Shown here: positions 1-12,293 of the stretch, piece after piece | Position numbering within the stretch: position 1 is the first letter of the stretch | Layout of the letters: each line of letters begins with the position of its first letter | Source: Nyssa sinensis | Taxonomy: Eukaryota > Streptophyta > Magnoliopsida > Cornales > Nyssaceae | Assembly (NCBI GenBank): GCA_008638375.1 | Contig: CM018031.1 | Span: forward strand, 57,524,688-57,588,687 | Reading direction: 5' to 3' | DNA: 64,000 bases | Position numbers and translations under genes: made by a program | The notes under the pieces: model-generated | What the model was told of the DNA's origin: nothing | Database searches by the model: none | What the model saw: only the letters and a program-made list of their open reading frames with translations

Positions 1-377
1 CCTGCCAATCTTCCCTCTTTTTACCCTTCTCCTCATTACGTTTCTGCAAGTCACCCTGCATGCTGGGCCCCGTGATGGGCCTTGTGAAGCCCCGCCTCGT
101 CAACTCTTGCTCATGCTGAAGTGGGCCGCTTCTTTGACCAGAATTTGAAAGCTGTTCTTGGGCCATAGTCTCTCGTTGGGCCAGATAAGACCCCTCTCTC
201 TACAAAATGGGGCACAACAATGCATTCTGTGGGCCTTCTTTTAATATATTTTGTTTGGAGGCACCAAATGGAAGCATTTCTAGTGGAACGCCTCCAAATA
301 GTTTCTTGTCAGCTTTCTCATCACACCATGTAGATATCATGATGAAATCATATGACCCACCACTTAATAAATCTGCT
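1..377 (-). pseudogene. Probable 3' exon of an unidentified gene, interrupted by a stop
   Basis: On the minus strand a polypyrimidine tract ending in CAG (about 378-395) looks like a splice acceptor. It is followed by a coding-like stretch with protein-like composition, including the peptide GGSYDFIMISTWCDEKADKK. A TAG at 200-202 interrupts it. The same frame then stays open to the window edge, for about 66 codons rich in Q, E, R and K. This suggests an exon with a premature stop, or an exon whose true end is the TAG followed by a chance-open tail. I do not recognise the family. The six TGGGCC motifs at 64-235 fall inside this reading frame (Gly-Pro or Ala-Gln codons). Upstream exons would lie above 404 but none is convincing. 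The rest of the gene is outside the window. Confidence 0.4.
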
Positions 378-748
378 TTGAAAAAAAAAGAAAATTCTAA
401 CATTTTTATGTGTTGTAAAAATACATGTGTTTCTTATTTGGGATAAGCATGATTGATTGGTTACATGTTGCCATCATTTCTTGCCTTTCTTAATTATCCA
501 TTAGTATCAAAGACTTGATTAGTTCTTGGTATAAGTTACAAGGTAAGAAAATTTTGATTGGTTGAAAATTTGGAGCTATAGTTGCAAAAGTGGGTCGTGA
601 TAAAACTTTCAACCAGGGAATAGGGTAAAAAGAAAAGTTAGCTTTCTGCAATGTGCCTTGCACTTGTTTTCTTTCTTTCTTTTTTTCCCCTTCTACCTTT
701 GGGGTTACTGGCTCATTAATTATAAATACAAGCTTCTATAGTGGTAGT
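378..748. other. Non-coding, presumed intron or spacer
   Basis: AT-rich sequence upstream (minus sense) of the putative exon at 1-377. No further exon, RNA gene or repeat is recognised. Confidence 0.3.
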
Positions 749-1029
749 TGTTGAAAATTGGAAGTTCAGCTCTTTCAGTTTCTTAAAACTCAGGTGTTAA
801 AGATTACATTACCCTCGGAGGACCCCTGGACTACATTGCCCGCCAGATGAGTGGTCCTGTGCATCTAGCTCAAGGTTAGATCTCTGGCATGATTCTGATA
901 CCATATTAAAAATTTGAGACTCAGTTCATTCAGCTCCTTAAAACTCAGGTGTTAAGTAAAAGTAAAAGGGTAGCCAGTCATATAAATAAACTAGAGAATT
1001 AGAACCGGGCGATGTGGGACAATCCAACA
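749..1029 (-). mobile_element. Decayed TRIM (terminal-repeat retrotransposon in miniature)
   Basis: Read on the minus strand, the element opens with TGTTGGATTGTCCCACATCG (1029 downward), a typical short plant LTR start, and has a TATA-like stretch at 979-988. A tRNA-iMet primer-binding match TGGTATCAGA lies at 894-903. About 100 bases further on, the end of the LTR recurs: ACACCTGAGTTTTAAG occurs both at about 940-955 and at about 783-798. The copy ends in CAACA at 749-753. The downstream LTR has lost most of its 5' part and no target duplication is visible. No coding capacity is present, as expected of TRIMs. What is seen is the PBS, the repeated LTR tail and the TG/CA ends; the class assignment is inference. 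Confidence 0.6.
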
Positions 1030-1490
1030 ATATTTATTATCTCCTGCCTGGTGGAGGCGATGATCAAATTTTGCCTAATAATCTCTTTATTATTAAGAGA
1101 TTTTGGTCGATTTCTGGATCAATCAATTATTTTAATGCTTAATTTATCTAGCATACCTTAATGATTTGTATTGCATGTGCAAACTCGGTTGTGATCTTTT
1201 ATCTTTTGATAGTGAATTGCTCTTTATATAAAATACTTCGCCCATGAATTTAGATTTAAGTATCTTGTTTTCCTATTTATTTTCTTACTTCAAACTTCTT
1301 GTGCATAACAAGCTGGATATTATTGCAAATATTTTTGTTTTGTTTTGTTTTGTTTTGCTTGCTTTAGTGTATTACAATATCATATCTCACAAAATCACAA
1401 CATATTTTCTTTCTCAACATCATATTTACTCAAAATTTCACCAATACACATTCCATGAAATCAACCAAATATATATATATATATATATAT

Positions 1491-1696
1491 ATATGCTGCG
1501 GACATCGTGATAGAGAGCTTGCTGGAGCTTGAGGAAGAAGAGCAAATGCAGCACCAATATCCTCAAATCTGTGTCTGAAACACTACGTGTGTGTGTGTAT
1601 ATATGCTGCGGACATCGTGATAGAGAGCGTGCTGGAGCTTGAGGAAGAAGAGCAAATGCAGCACCAATATCCTCAAATCTGTGTCTGAAACACTAC

Positions 1697-1710
<14 letters not shown>
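1491..1710. repeat. Tandem duplication, 110-bp period, with flanking TA/GT microsatellites
   Basis: Two nearly identical copies start at 1491 and 1601 (atatgctgcggacatcg...) and both end in a GT run. They are bordered by TA microsatellites at about 1471-1494 and 1711-1744. Each copy contains an open, glutamate-rich frame on the plus strand ending ...EQMQHQYPQICV and a stop. The units may therefore derive from the 3' end of a coding exon, but no upstream gene is visible. Confidence 0.75.
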
Positions 1711-1744
<34 letters not shown>

Positions 1745-1746
<2 letters not shown>

Positions 1747-4700
1747 TGCAATAATAATGGAGTTGAAGGGTCAAAGATGGCAGTCAGAACTGATCCTTCT
1801 CATTTCGATTATAAGATTTTTTTTAAAAGGAACTTTATTATTAATTTGAACTTTAAAAAAAAATTAATAATTAATGTTATATTTTTCTGAGGTTCAAAAT
1901 GTCGAAATGAGAAGTGGTGATATGACCAAGGCAGCTTTTTTAAATGACCACAGGTTTCTAGTATTGATTGTACGTTGAACTTGTTGTAAAGTACAATTAA
2001 TTTAACTATTATATCATAAAATTAAAAAATAATAAAAAAGTTATGTATATTAACAAATTCTTGAATAAATATGATATATTATGTGACAATAAAGTTATAA
2101 ACTTTGATTTTGTTATAATATTTGAGTAATGTTTGTGTTAGTTTTTGGATTTTGGATTAATCATATGTGATTAAGATCCGTTCATCAGGGAATGTGTCTT
2201 GACTCATTTAAGTAGGTTTTAAGATAAGTTTTTATTCTAATTTAAATATATCTTTATCATATGTTGATAGAGATCAGTATTTGAATTCTAAATTTTTTTT
2301 ATATGTATTTAAAATAAATATGTAAATATATAGTCTGCGTAATGGTGGTTGTAAAATATAGTACATTTTCTCTCTAGTTTTTCTCTTTGATGGATTTGAA
2401 ATGTGAAGATTGAAAAGGTAACTTTAGTAGCCAACCTTGCATAACTTTGCAAAATTTGGGGACATATACGGAAGTCAAAGTTCAACGTTTAACTTATAAC
2501 AATAAAAAATATACGATTCACGAGTATCTTTTATAATCAAATATGATTTAATCCGTATACACATTACGTACATTGAGTGTTTACAGTTTAAATAGGATCT
2601 ATAAATGAGCTCAAACAACAAGTTTTCAAATATAAAACTAAAATAGCTCAACTTTATATTAAATATAGAATGGGATTAAGTAAAAGTAAAAACATAAATA
2701 CAACTAATAATATTACTTAACGCTCGAATTTATACAAAACATTATTAAAGAAATGAATTTTCATTTATATAAATTGAGAATCGAAACAAAACTGATAATT
2801 TTGAAGAGAGGTTATTCACCTTTTTTTTTTTTTAAGAGGAACCGTTAATTCAACGCCTCTTAATTAAACTCCGTCGCTTCACCACATGTGCGAGAATGAA
2901 TTTATGAACCATGATTAGGTTCTTTTCTGGTGGGCCTGGATCTCTTTAGTGAGCATGCATGGTCTGCCTATTTGGTGAAATGATAATGATATAATTAATT
3001 AGTTAACTAATGAATAATTAAGCGATCAATCAAATTTTGAGATGGGCATAAAATAAACATGGAACGATGGGACACCACTGACCACACCCCACCACAGGTG
3101 TCCTTTTTTCTCCTTATGGTAAGTATGATCTGGCTAGACAGCAAATGATTGCCAAATTAAGAATAGTTCTGGCATGGTGGGGGTGAAAGTGGAACTCAGT
3201 CCCTATTCCCCACTGATGCTCCACAATCTGCACAATCCTTCTCATCAATAAAAATCTCAAAAGCCCTTGCTTTTCTCAAACCACCCCCCTACTCCTCCCT
3301 TAGTGCCTTGCCTTTTACAATGTTTGTAAGAAAACCTTTATTCATATTGATGTCTTATTCGAATAGTGCAACTGTCTATATTTCACTTGCTTCTCCGCTC
3401 TTTTATCAGTGTCTTGTCTTTTATAATATTTATAAAGTAACCCTTATTCAGTCTTATGTTCTACTCGAGTAGTATGATTGTCTAACGTAAATTTCATTTT
3501 TTATAATAACACTCACCCTAATAATAATTAAGTTATCCCTATCATAAATTCTTACCGTATTCTCATCGGAATAGAGTTTGAAATTTACTCTTAGAAAAAA
3601 TGGAAAACAAATGCAGATCTTCAATCAAAATATCTATTTAAGAGCTGGGCTAGGAGCTTGTACCAATAAATCCTTCTCAAATGATCTCATCAATTATCAT
3701 TACCATCACACATAACCTTCTCCCATTGAACTGGAATCATGTGATATCAGGTAGATAAATTAAGAACTAAAGAACATATTCACCTGAGAGTCACCATTGT
3801 GTAAATGTCTTGACACATTCTAGCATAACAGAGGAATGTATAAAAGAGACTTACTAACAGGGATATTGCCAAATATTCATTTTACTACTGAACAGGTATA
3901 TTACCAAAATATCTATTCCCCATCTAGTTAATAACATTCTTGAGACATTTGAAGATTACAATTAACTAACTAAAAATTAATTTAATCAACTAACTATCCT
4001 CACAAAGTTACACAGATTCACATAATTCATGTGGTAGTATTAGAAGTGTCCTAAGATGTTTTCTTAAAAAAAAAAAAAAAACATTCACAATTACCTTCAT
4101 GAAGCATAGACTATATCGAACCCAAACTCTAAATGGTTGATTTAATCACAATAATTCAAGAAGTGTCGAAATACTTTATTTGGATGCAAGGTATATCACC
4201 GAGAATGCAAAAATCGCACAGTATGTTTATGTAGGCTAACTTGAACTTAGTTAAATTCGGTTTAGGGCAACTAATAGAAATCTCCAAAAACTGACACTGC
4301 ATTCGGATGGAAAGAGTTCTTGCATGTAGACGTAGCTCTGTTCAAATGAACCTTAACCATGTTCGAACGGTCTAGGTACAGGTTTTGCTATTTCTTTTAG
4401 TTTCAAATTTTAACTCGAGTCCAAACCACTAAATGTCAGAAGAGACATTTTTAGACACATGAAGCATTTTTTAAGCCTACAGTCAAAACTTAAAAAATGC
4501 TTAATCTTTGTAGTATTAAACATAAGTCTCATGGAGGTTCAAAACACTGAAATACTAAATGCACACACATATTACAAATGCACTTAATATGAATGCATGA
4601 TGTGCATGTCTGTTTATACATTTCTTATAATAAATCCGAAGCAATAAGTTATTTTCAATAATATTCATCTTCAAAAATATGAAACTGTAATTCAGTATGG

Positions 4701-6340
4701 CTTAATCAAGTCTTCAAAGAAGCGATTGGCTAATGTTGTAATGATAACAAAACTTAATCTTACATAATCATTATAGACTCGATAAAAACTTTTGGAATGA
4801 ATTGCCAACACACAAACAAGAGAGGGAAATTGCACAATTGACTTGAAACAAATTTTCCTCACAATTCTTAATTGACTTTGTTAAATTACATGATTCACAT
4901 TCAAATCAATTAAAAAACCAAAGTGTAACAACAAAATGGATTCATTTATCAAAAAAATAAAATAAAATGGACTTGTTCCAGTTCCTAATACAATCTATAG
5001 CATTAGATTGATTTATTTTTAACTGGAATGTCAAGGATAATATATTCTAATTCGTTTAAGCCTGTTTGAACGTCCCTTGATTTGATTAGCAACTTGTATA
5101 TATTTCAATGCAGAAATTCATCATCCTCAAAGGGGTCTCTTAGAAATATAGACAACCATATTTCTTCTTCTGTGGTCATTTTTATATTTCACTGAAATAG
5201 CATTATGATTTTAAACATTATTTTTAAGGTGGCTACTATTTTATCTCAATGGATTCATTCAAGATGATCAATTCCTACATTAGAATGCATGATGGTGCAA
5301 CAAGACAGAAGACATGCAATCATGCACGGGAAGGGAACATTTTCAAAAGAAATAATAAGACAGGGACCTTAGCTTGCAGAAGGAGTATGACACTTTCCTT
5401 CAATTTATTAAGTTCCTAAACCAGCCAGCGTTTACCTCAAAGAAAACTACAATGAGATTCAGATAGTATGAAACGGTGTCAGTAGATTTCAAAATAATGT
5501 TCAAGAATGATGCATACAGGACTTGCAGCTTCAGAAGAAAATCAGTATTTGACAGCTAGACTTACATTTGGCCCCAAAACGAGTCTGTAGGAGAGAAGAC
5601 GGGGGATGCAGAGACCCCACATTAAACCATCAAGAGAACAACCAGCCTGACAATATTCTGGAACACATCAAACTAAATCTAACCTCAAGCAAGCAAAACA
5701 TTCCTAGATCTGTGCCTGTATAAGCTAAAAGTATGTATTAAAAAAGCTTGGGTAAAAATTGAATTTGGCTTTGCTTGTAGCCTAGACTTCCTATGAAGCA
5801 ACTTAACTCAACAAAACCTTATCTCAATTATTTAGAATCGGTTACATGAATCCTATTAAAAGAAAAGAAAATGAATCTTAGACTCAAAACTTTAGGAAAG
5901 CCCTAAAATGCCTTTAATTTGAATTGAACTCCATCCTCATTGACTATACTTCACCTCTTAAATTTGGTTGAAACTTGGATGGGTATAAATACGAGAGCCT
6001 ACAAGGACGAGTGCCAATTCAAATTTCACAGGCTCTTCCTTCGAGCTGTGCCTTAAAGATTTACAACTGTCTTCTTATGTTATTAGTAACAAAACCTTTA
6101 TTCTCTTTCCAAGTTAAATCTATAAAGAAGTGCAGGACAAGATGAAGTTGCATAGATCGTAATTCACAGAATTTAGACAAGTATCACTTCCATTTCCAAT
6201 CACAAAAAATGACAACCAAGTCAGTTGAAAAATTCTTTCATATTCTTGCGCAAAATTGTGCTTCGGATGTGGAAAAATGTATGGAAAATAACATCGGCAA
6301 AACATATTACTAGACCAAAAACCAATAAGTAACCTCAAAT
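1745..6340. other. AT-rich intergenic region
   Basis: No gene, RNA or complete transposon recognised. An imperfect direct repeat of about 105 bases occupies 3300-3500 (copies near 3300 and 3405 sharing ...GTCTTRT...ACCTTTATTCA-like text). A poly-A run sits near 4065-4081. The part nearest 6670 probably includes the 3' untranslated region of the F-box gene. Confidence 0.4.
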
Positions 6341-6670
6341 TATTAAACCATAAAACATTATTGGTATGAAGCAGTCAGCAGTGAATCAGAAACATAATCT
6401 TGTAAAAAAAACAAAGCACAAAAACAATGTTACAAAGGTGACCCTACCCAGTGCTCTTGAAAGCAAAGGGACTGCAGAATCATGGAAGTGAGGAACATCC
6501 AAATACAGTGATGTTAAGAGAAGAAAAACATATTCTCATCTTGAGAGAGGCTATCTCAACAATAAATAATTCTGGTCAATCAGATTAATGTCAGACAGAA
6601 GCAAGCTAGAAGGCCAGGAAAGATTGCAGACACCTGTTCCTTCTGTTGAGTCAATCAATAGAACAAATCC

Positions 6671-7825
6671 TCAACAACCCACAACAGCACAGTTGTACAC
6701 AAACACCCCAACCTGCTCCTTCACACCAAGAACCTTCCAGTCCAAAGTGCCATTCTTGACCCCTGATTTTGGGCACCAAGAGTTCAGCACAATAGCTTCG
6801 CCTTCTGGACCCCTTTGACCACCCACCACAAGAAGTTCCTCTCCACAGGCCTTAAAAGCCAGTCCCCAGCCATTTGAATAGTCAGCTCTAACTGGAAGCC
6901 TTCCCAACACTTCCCACGAATTCTTCTCCTTGTCATACTTCCTCACCATGTTAGTCAAATGCTCAACTGCATATAGCTGGTTATTGACGACTGCCACAAG
7001 AGGAGGTGCTTGGGCAGCCCTACTGACATTTGGATACATGTCCTCAATTTTCCTCCATTTCCTTGTGTTAAGGTCATACTCCTCCCCACAAGTCAATGAT
7101 TCAGTAGGACTTGTCATCCCCCCAATCACATAGAATTTTCCATCCATAAAAAAACCAGAGCACAATCTACGTGGGGAGTGCATATTAGGTAACATTTTCC
7201 ATGTGCCTGTTTTGGAATCATATAGCTCAGCGGATTTCAAAACATTCCCATTCTTATCACTCCCTCCCGCAACAATAGCAATTGAATCAAGACTACCCGA
7301 TCCAAACAAACAACGAGGGCGGTTCATTCCTTCACACTTCACCCAATTGCAACAGATTGAACTGTACTTCCAAATAGCAAACTCAAACAATTCACGCCCA
7401 AAAACCAGCAATTCATTACCCACAGCCAATGACTCCTTATCTGCACAGTTGAAACATTCATCACATGGGATTTTAGGCAACCTCATCCACTTATTTCTTG
7501 TTGGGTCAAATGCCTCCCAGCCCCTTGGATCACAAACCATGTAAACCCAATGCTCCACAATCCCCAACTGTTTCCTCCATTCAAATAGATAACCGCTTTT
7601 CATTAGTGAATAAAACCTCATATTTAAGCAAGAAAGGGAAGCATAATCAGATCTACAAGCCCAAGCAAGACAAGTCAATGCAACATCATCATAGAGACCA
7701 GGGATAAGAGAATCACTTGATCCAATTTTAAGGCGACCATCAGAAGCTCTTCCCTCTGGCCTCATTTCTGACACGGTGCTTTCTTCTTCTGCTTCTTCCT
7801 CCAACAGATACTCCGAGCAAGACAT
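6671..7825 (-). CDS. F-box/kelch-repeat protein (SKIP11/At5g60570-like)
   Basis: A single-exon ORF of 384 residues on the minus strand, in the normal size range for plant F-box/kelch proteins. Residues 1-37 are an acidic N-terminal tail. Residues about 38-88 form the F-box (starts [17 protein letters not shown]), predicted to bind SKP1/ASK in an SCF ubiquitin ligase. Kelch repeats follow at about 185-215 ([18 protein letters not shown], then W209), 232-262 (VIGGM...W257) and 282-310 (degenerate, no Gly-Gly doublet, W304). A last blade lies near 332-365 (VVGGQ...W363). The kelch part is expected to form a beta-propeller that selects substrates for ubiquitylation. The sequence is intact, with ATG at 7823-7825 and TGA at 6671-6673. 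The start fits the family, and an AG acceptor lies 8 bases upstream. The family call is from recognition of the F-box and propeller text; the substrate is unknown. Confidence 0.93.
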   Translation of the reverse strand: MSCSEYLLEEEAEEESTVSEMRPEGRASDGRLKIGSSDSLIPGLYDDVALTCLAWACRSDYASLSCLNMRFYSLMKSGYLFEWRKQLGIVEHWVYMVCDPRGWEAFDPTRNKWMRLPKIPCDECFNCADKESLAVGNELLVFGRELFEFAIWKYSSICCNWVKCEGMNRPRCLFGSGSLDSIAIVAGGSDKNGNVLKSAELYDSKTGTWKMLPNMHSPRRLCSGFFMDGKFYVIGGMTSPTESLTCGEEYDLNTRKWRKIEDMYPNVSRAAQAPPLVAVVNNQLYAVEHLTNMVRKYDKEKNSWEVLGRLPVRADYSNGWGLAFKACGEELLVVGGQRGPEGEAIVLNSWCPKSGVKNGTLDWKVLGVKEQVGVFVYNCAVVGC

Positions 7826-8720
7826 ATTTTATCTTATAAGAAGAAAATAACAGTTTCTTGCTCCTATCGGTTCATAAAGCCATGTTATCAAATCCTTAGT
7901 ATGCTCCAACTAAATTAAACAAATTCCCCAAAAGCAACACCAATTTGATTAGAAATTGTGAGACAGATGCAACAACAATGCTTCAATTTTAAATCATTTT
8001 CCCAGTAACGGGAAAACAAGTTGCGATCTTTGCACGCAACTATTCTCCATCTATTAATTCTATCCATCAATAAATCAAACCCAAACTATGTTTCCATGTA
8101 TATATCATACTCTATATCCCAAAAAATCACGTCAAGCATATATTGCACATCTATAGAGTAAAAAAGCCCTGATTGTGAACGGACTGATCTCGGAACAATC
8201 AAAATGAATAGAAATAAACGGATCTCCGGCGACGATAAAACTTATCGGAAAAACCACCGTAATCTCAATACTCTCCCGAGCTGATTTTATCAAGGAATGT
8301 GAAAAGAGCAATTCAAATGATAAATTAAATCAAAACTAAATCTGTATTTGAACTAACAATAAAAAAAGATTAAATTTGCGGAGTTCTTGTCCGACTCAAA
8401 ACCAAAGACAAACAAAACGATTCGGATCCAAATCGGACGGCATGGAATTATAAGGATCTCACCGGGAAAAGTGGCGGATTCCGGCAAGAGGTCGTTCAAG
8501 ATGATAATACAAACAAGATGTTTCCCGAGTGAAGATGAATACCGAGAGGTGTATCCATCGCCGGAAAATATGAAAGATTGATCGGATCTCAAGTGTTAGT
8601 ACGCTGGCGATGTTGCCGTAAGGTGTCTTCCATCGAACATGCCGCCGGTACCCGGTGGTTGTGACGGAAAAAGTATTTGAGAGAGGGAGAGAGAGAGAGG
8701 GAGAGAGAGTCGGAGGGAGC
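7826..8720 (-). promoter_or_regulatory. 5' leader of the F-box/kelch gene with a probable intron
   Basis: On the minus strand a good donor (CCCG|GTGAG, GT at 8462-8461) and a pyrimidine-rich acceptor (ATTTTCTTCTTATAAG, AG at 7834-7833) would define an intron of about 630 bases. It would end just 7 bases before the ATG. The leader exon would include a CT-rich microsatellite (8676-8711, seen as GA on the plus strand), a common feature of plant 5' UTRs. No clear TATA box is seen, so the transcription start is a guess. Leader introns are common in plant F-box/kelch genes, but this one is a prediction from splice-site appearance only. Confidence 0.5.
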
Positions 8721-8937
8721 CGAGCTATGGTTCGTTTCTTAAAAACACAGAGAAACAGAACAAATTCAGAGAGTATGGATAAAAATTGAACATTTTTGCA
8801 TTTGTTTGCTCTGGTGACCCCTGGTTTTTACAATATTTTCAGGTCTTTCCTTGTGTTTTCCAAATCATTTTTGCCCCCCTCTTCAAAATTTTTTTTTGTA
8901 ATAAATTATATTATCTCGCTTGATATTTCTTATAATT

Positions 8938-9240
8938 ATATTAAATTTTTTAAAATTACACCAATCTCTCATACTTTATCTGATCATATATTAATATTTT
9001 TCTCCGGTCAATTTTTTTTCTTCAAAATAACAAAACAACTAATTTCATATACTTTTTTCAATTTTTTAAAATTTGACCAATTTTTTTTTTTATTTTTAAA
9101 ATAAATATTGAGAAAAACCTTAAATTTATTTTTATATAAGATAAAAATAAATTATTTACCTTAAATCTATTTTTAAATTAAAAAATAGAAATTTTTTTTA
9201 AAAAGTTAAAAAAATTAGTCAAAATTAGAAAAATTGTAAA
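8938..9240. mobile_element. Degenerate fragment of the long-inverted-repeat MITE family
   Basis: Text such as AATTACACCAATCTCTCATAC near 8953 and the mirrored AAATTAGTCAAAATTAG near 9210 matches the arms of the complete element at 12294-12824. The ends are worn and no target duplication is visible. Confidence 0.5.
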
Positions 9241-10316
9241 AATAAATAAATTTGCTTACCTAATAACCTAAATGAGCTCATAATATTATGATTCAAAAAT
9301 AATCAAATTTCTCTCGCCAACTGATACGACAATCAAAGAAAATAAAAAACAAAAGAAGCAGTCAATAAAAAATGAATTGAGCATTAAGTTTCTCGTAGAG
9401 AGAAACAACTATTCTAATTATCAATTAAAATCTTAAGCTGAAATTAACCCCAAAAAATTGAAGATTAAATGTTGCATATTTTCTCCATGTTAGGGACTAT
9501 CACACTATTTCATTCCCTTTCATTTATGGAAGAACACATACTTCCCAAGTTAGTGGGTGTTGGCCTTTTGTATATGATATATAAAGCAGTACATATATAC
9601 ACACATGTATATATATATATATGATGTTTGGTGTAAACTTGAATTTATTTAACAAGAAATTTTATCTCACAAAAGATTTAAATGGTTAAGAGGGATTGGA
9701 CAAAAGGGTTATGAAAAAATGTTAGTTGAAGGAGTCAATGACAACTCAGGGTGTACACATCTAACTTGTTTGGCTTTGTAAGGGCTTTAAATAGAACAAA
9801 CAGGGAACTTGTGATTTCTAATGAATGTGGAGAAAAAGTCAATTAAATGAAATTATATAAACAAATACTTTCTTTCTTTCTTTCTTTTTTTTAAATAATA
9901 ATAATGATTGATTTCCACAAAACATGCCAATATAAATAAATCAAATAAATCGTAATAATAATAATAATAATAATGTAAGAAAAAGAAAACCTTTACTTGC
10001 TTATATTAAAGGGGATATGATTAGAAAAATATAAAAATAAATAAATAAAATAAACAGTTTCATTATTGTAAAAAAAAAAAAAATTCACAAAAAAAAGTAT
10101 CTGTATATTACAAAAAAAAAATATATATAATTTATCAAATAATTATTTCATATGAAGATTTACTATGAAGCCTGATTGGTAAATAAAAAATAATAATATA
10201 ATTTTAAAATTTATAAAAAAAATCTTTATAATTATTAAAAATATTACGAAATTAATGTAATTTACGCATATTAAAATTTATGTTGAAAGTAACGTAGTGT
10301 TGGAGGCATGGTGTGT

Positions 10317-10332
10317 GGGGGGGGGGGGGGGG
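10317..10332. repeat. Poly-G run of 16
   Basis: Sixteen consecutive G, following a GTGTGT run. Length in the assembly may be unreliable. Confidence 0.9.
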
Positions 10333-10453
10333 AGGTGGGTGTAACAAATTGCAACAACTAGTTGTAGTTGTTAATCTCTGATTAATTAAGAGATAAACAA
10401 AGTGATTAACTTTTGATAAAGGTGAAAAGCAATTTGATAAAGTTAATCAAAAT

Positions 10454-10568
10454 CACGTGGTTGACCTTTGACCAGCCACAAAAAACCTGCCGCGTAATTC
10501 AGCAGACAGGTCAAAGTGTATATGACCCAGTCAAAGTGGCGGCCTTCATGCAACCTCTGTGTGGTCAA
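10454..10568. promoter_or_regulatory. G-box plus W-box cluster
   Basis: A perfect G-box CACGTG (10454-10459) is followed by W-box cores TTGACC at 10461-10466 and 10468-10473. GGTCAA or AGTCAA (the same core on the minus strand) lie at 10509-10514, 10529-10534 and 10563-10568. Five W-box cores in about 110 bases is far denser than the surrounding AT-rich DNA, and the stretch is itself locally GC-rich. W-boxes bind WRKY factors; CACGTG binds bZIP/bHLH factors. The nearest gene that could use it is the F-box gene, about 1.8 kb away. Function is inference. Confidence 0.4.
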
Positions 10569-10619
10569 CCCCACCAACGAAGCTGGACTGTCAGCCAACA
10601 AACGCCTGCCACATCATGA

Positions 10620-12284
10620 ATAGGGATGTGTGAAATTACCAAATGACTCTTACAGAATAATGGGTAACTGTTGAATGGGCCAGAGTGGTCACTGGTGGGG
10701 CTTTCAGGGGCACTAGAGTTAACAATAAAGACACTCGTACTTTCGTGGTTGGGGTTACAAGTTACAACTGCCTAAAAAAAAAGAAAAAGGTTTCTGGCCC
10801 TTCATCAAAGTACAAAGGGTAAATTTTGGGCGCCAAGATGGAGATATTTTTCTCTGTATCTCGTATATAATATGCTTTTTTTTAATGATATTTTATAAGT
10901 ACATTACAATGTTGAAATTTTAATTTGATTAATGCATAAATTATATATACTAATTAAATTATGAGTTTATAATTTTTGTGATTAATCGTAACATTTATTT
11001 TATTTTAAATGAATAATCACGTGAATAAGAGCGTATTCTTCTTATACATGCAAACATTAATTTTATCGTTGAAAGTGTTAATAAAAGATTACCTAATTTT
11101 ATTTTTAAGTACATATCGATTCCTTACTACCCTAAAAAGAAAAAGGGCATATATATAATAATAATAATTATAACTTTTTAAATAATTATCCTCGTGTTAT
11201 GTTTATCATTGCACCAAAGCATTACACCATCCAACATTTTCTTATTTTCTTATTTTATAAATTTCTCCCTTTAAAATTAGAGAAAGGATGTGTTTGTCGG
11301 TACGAGTAAAAAAAAAACTCACGAGTTTTATTCATAATTTTGAAAACAGAACTATTTATAATGAAACCAAAATCACGAGTGTAGCTCACGATTTTCACTC
11401 TCACCTGCGCTACCAAATGACCTCAAAGTCCAACAACTAAAACCATCACATTTTAATCTTTTCACATGCCACAATACTCTTTAATTCTTTTTCTTTCTTT
11501 CCCTCTCTCTCCTTTCTTTTTTTTAGGGTAAGATGCCAAAGTGATAAGAGGGAAGACATTATTAATATGGCCTTTTTTCCAAAAATAAAAAATTTAACAA
11601 ATGCATATAGGAATTTTTAATATATGTATGTGTGTATATATAATTATTAGTTCAGAAAGTCTAGTTCCCCACATGTCCTTGTTATGTTTGATTTTAATTC
11701 AACCTACAAATAATCAAATATTAATAATCAAATCAAATAAAAAGTATAAAAAAGAAGGTAAAGGAATCTAAGGCTATTAGTTATTCTTTAATAGGGCCAT
11801 GTGAAGGACTAATTGCCCTTGTCGCATCACTTGTAGTCATTCTCAAAAGCCACAAAACCTCTTTCTTTTCTATTTCATTTTCTTTTGGCTTTGTTTCCAT
11901 TGCTTCGTTTGAGCAATGTTGCTTTGTTGGAAAGAGTAGTTCAGAAATAATGTGAGACTACTTGAGTTCAATCATTCAATAGATGTGAGGAATAATCTCA
12001 TTATTGTTAGATCAATTTGAACATAAGTTTTAAACTATTTTCTCGGATAATTTTATTTTTGAAAAATATACACAATTTTGTTTTAAATAGATCGTATCTT
12101 TAACTCTTGCAATTTATTAGAGTAGTTTCAGATTTTAGAGAATTGATTATTTGAGAATGAATTTTAAAAAATGTAGTCAATTTGTTATTTTGGTGTTGGG
12201 TAAAAATTATGTAAAAGTAATTCTAATTACAAACTTTTTTTAACTATTTATATTTTAAGAAAAAATACTTAAAAGTCTTTAAAA
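10620..12284. other. AT-rich spacer
   Basis: No gene or recognisable element. Low-complexity AT tracts dominate. Confidence 0.4.
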
Positions 12285-12293
12285 TAAATTTTT

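Noticed and set aside
64..235. Six TGGGCC motifs in 172 bases, resembling a site-II promoter cluster
   Set aside because: They fall within a minus-strand coding-like frame as Gly-Pro or Ala-Gln codons, so codon use explains them better than a promoter.
8796..9104. 102-codon plus-strand frame
   Set aside because: Phe/Ile-rich translation of an AT-rich MITE fragment; no gene evidence.
10413..10619. 68-codon plus-strand frame
   Set aside because: Spans the G-box/W-box cluster; no recognisable protein features and no flanking exons.
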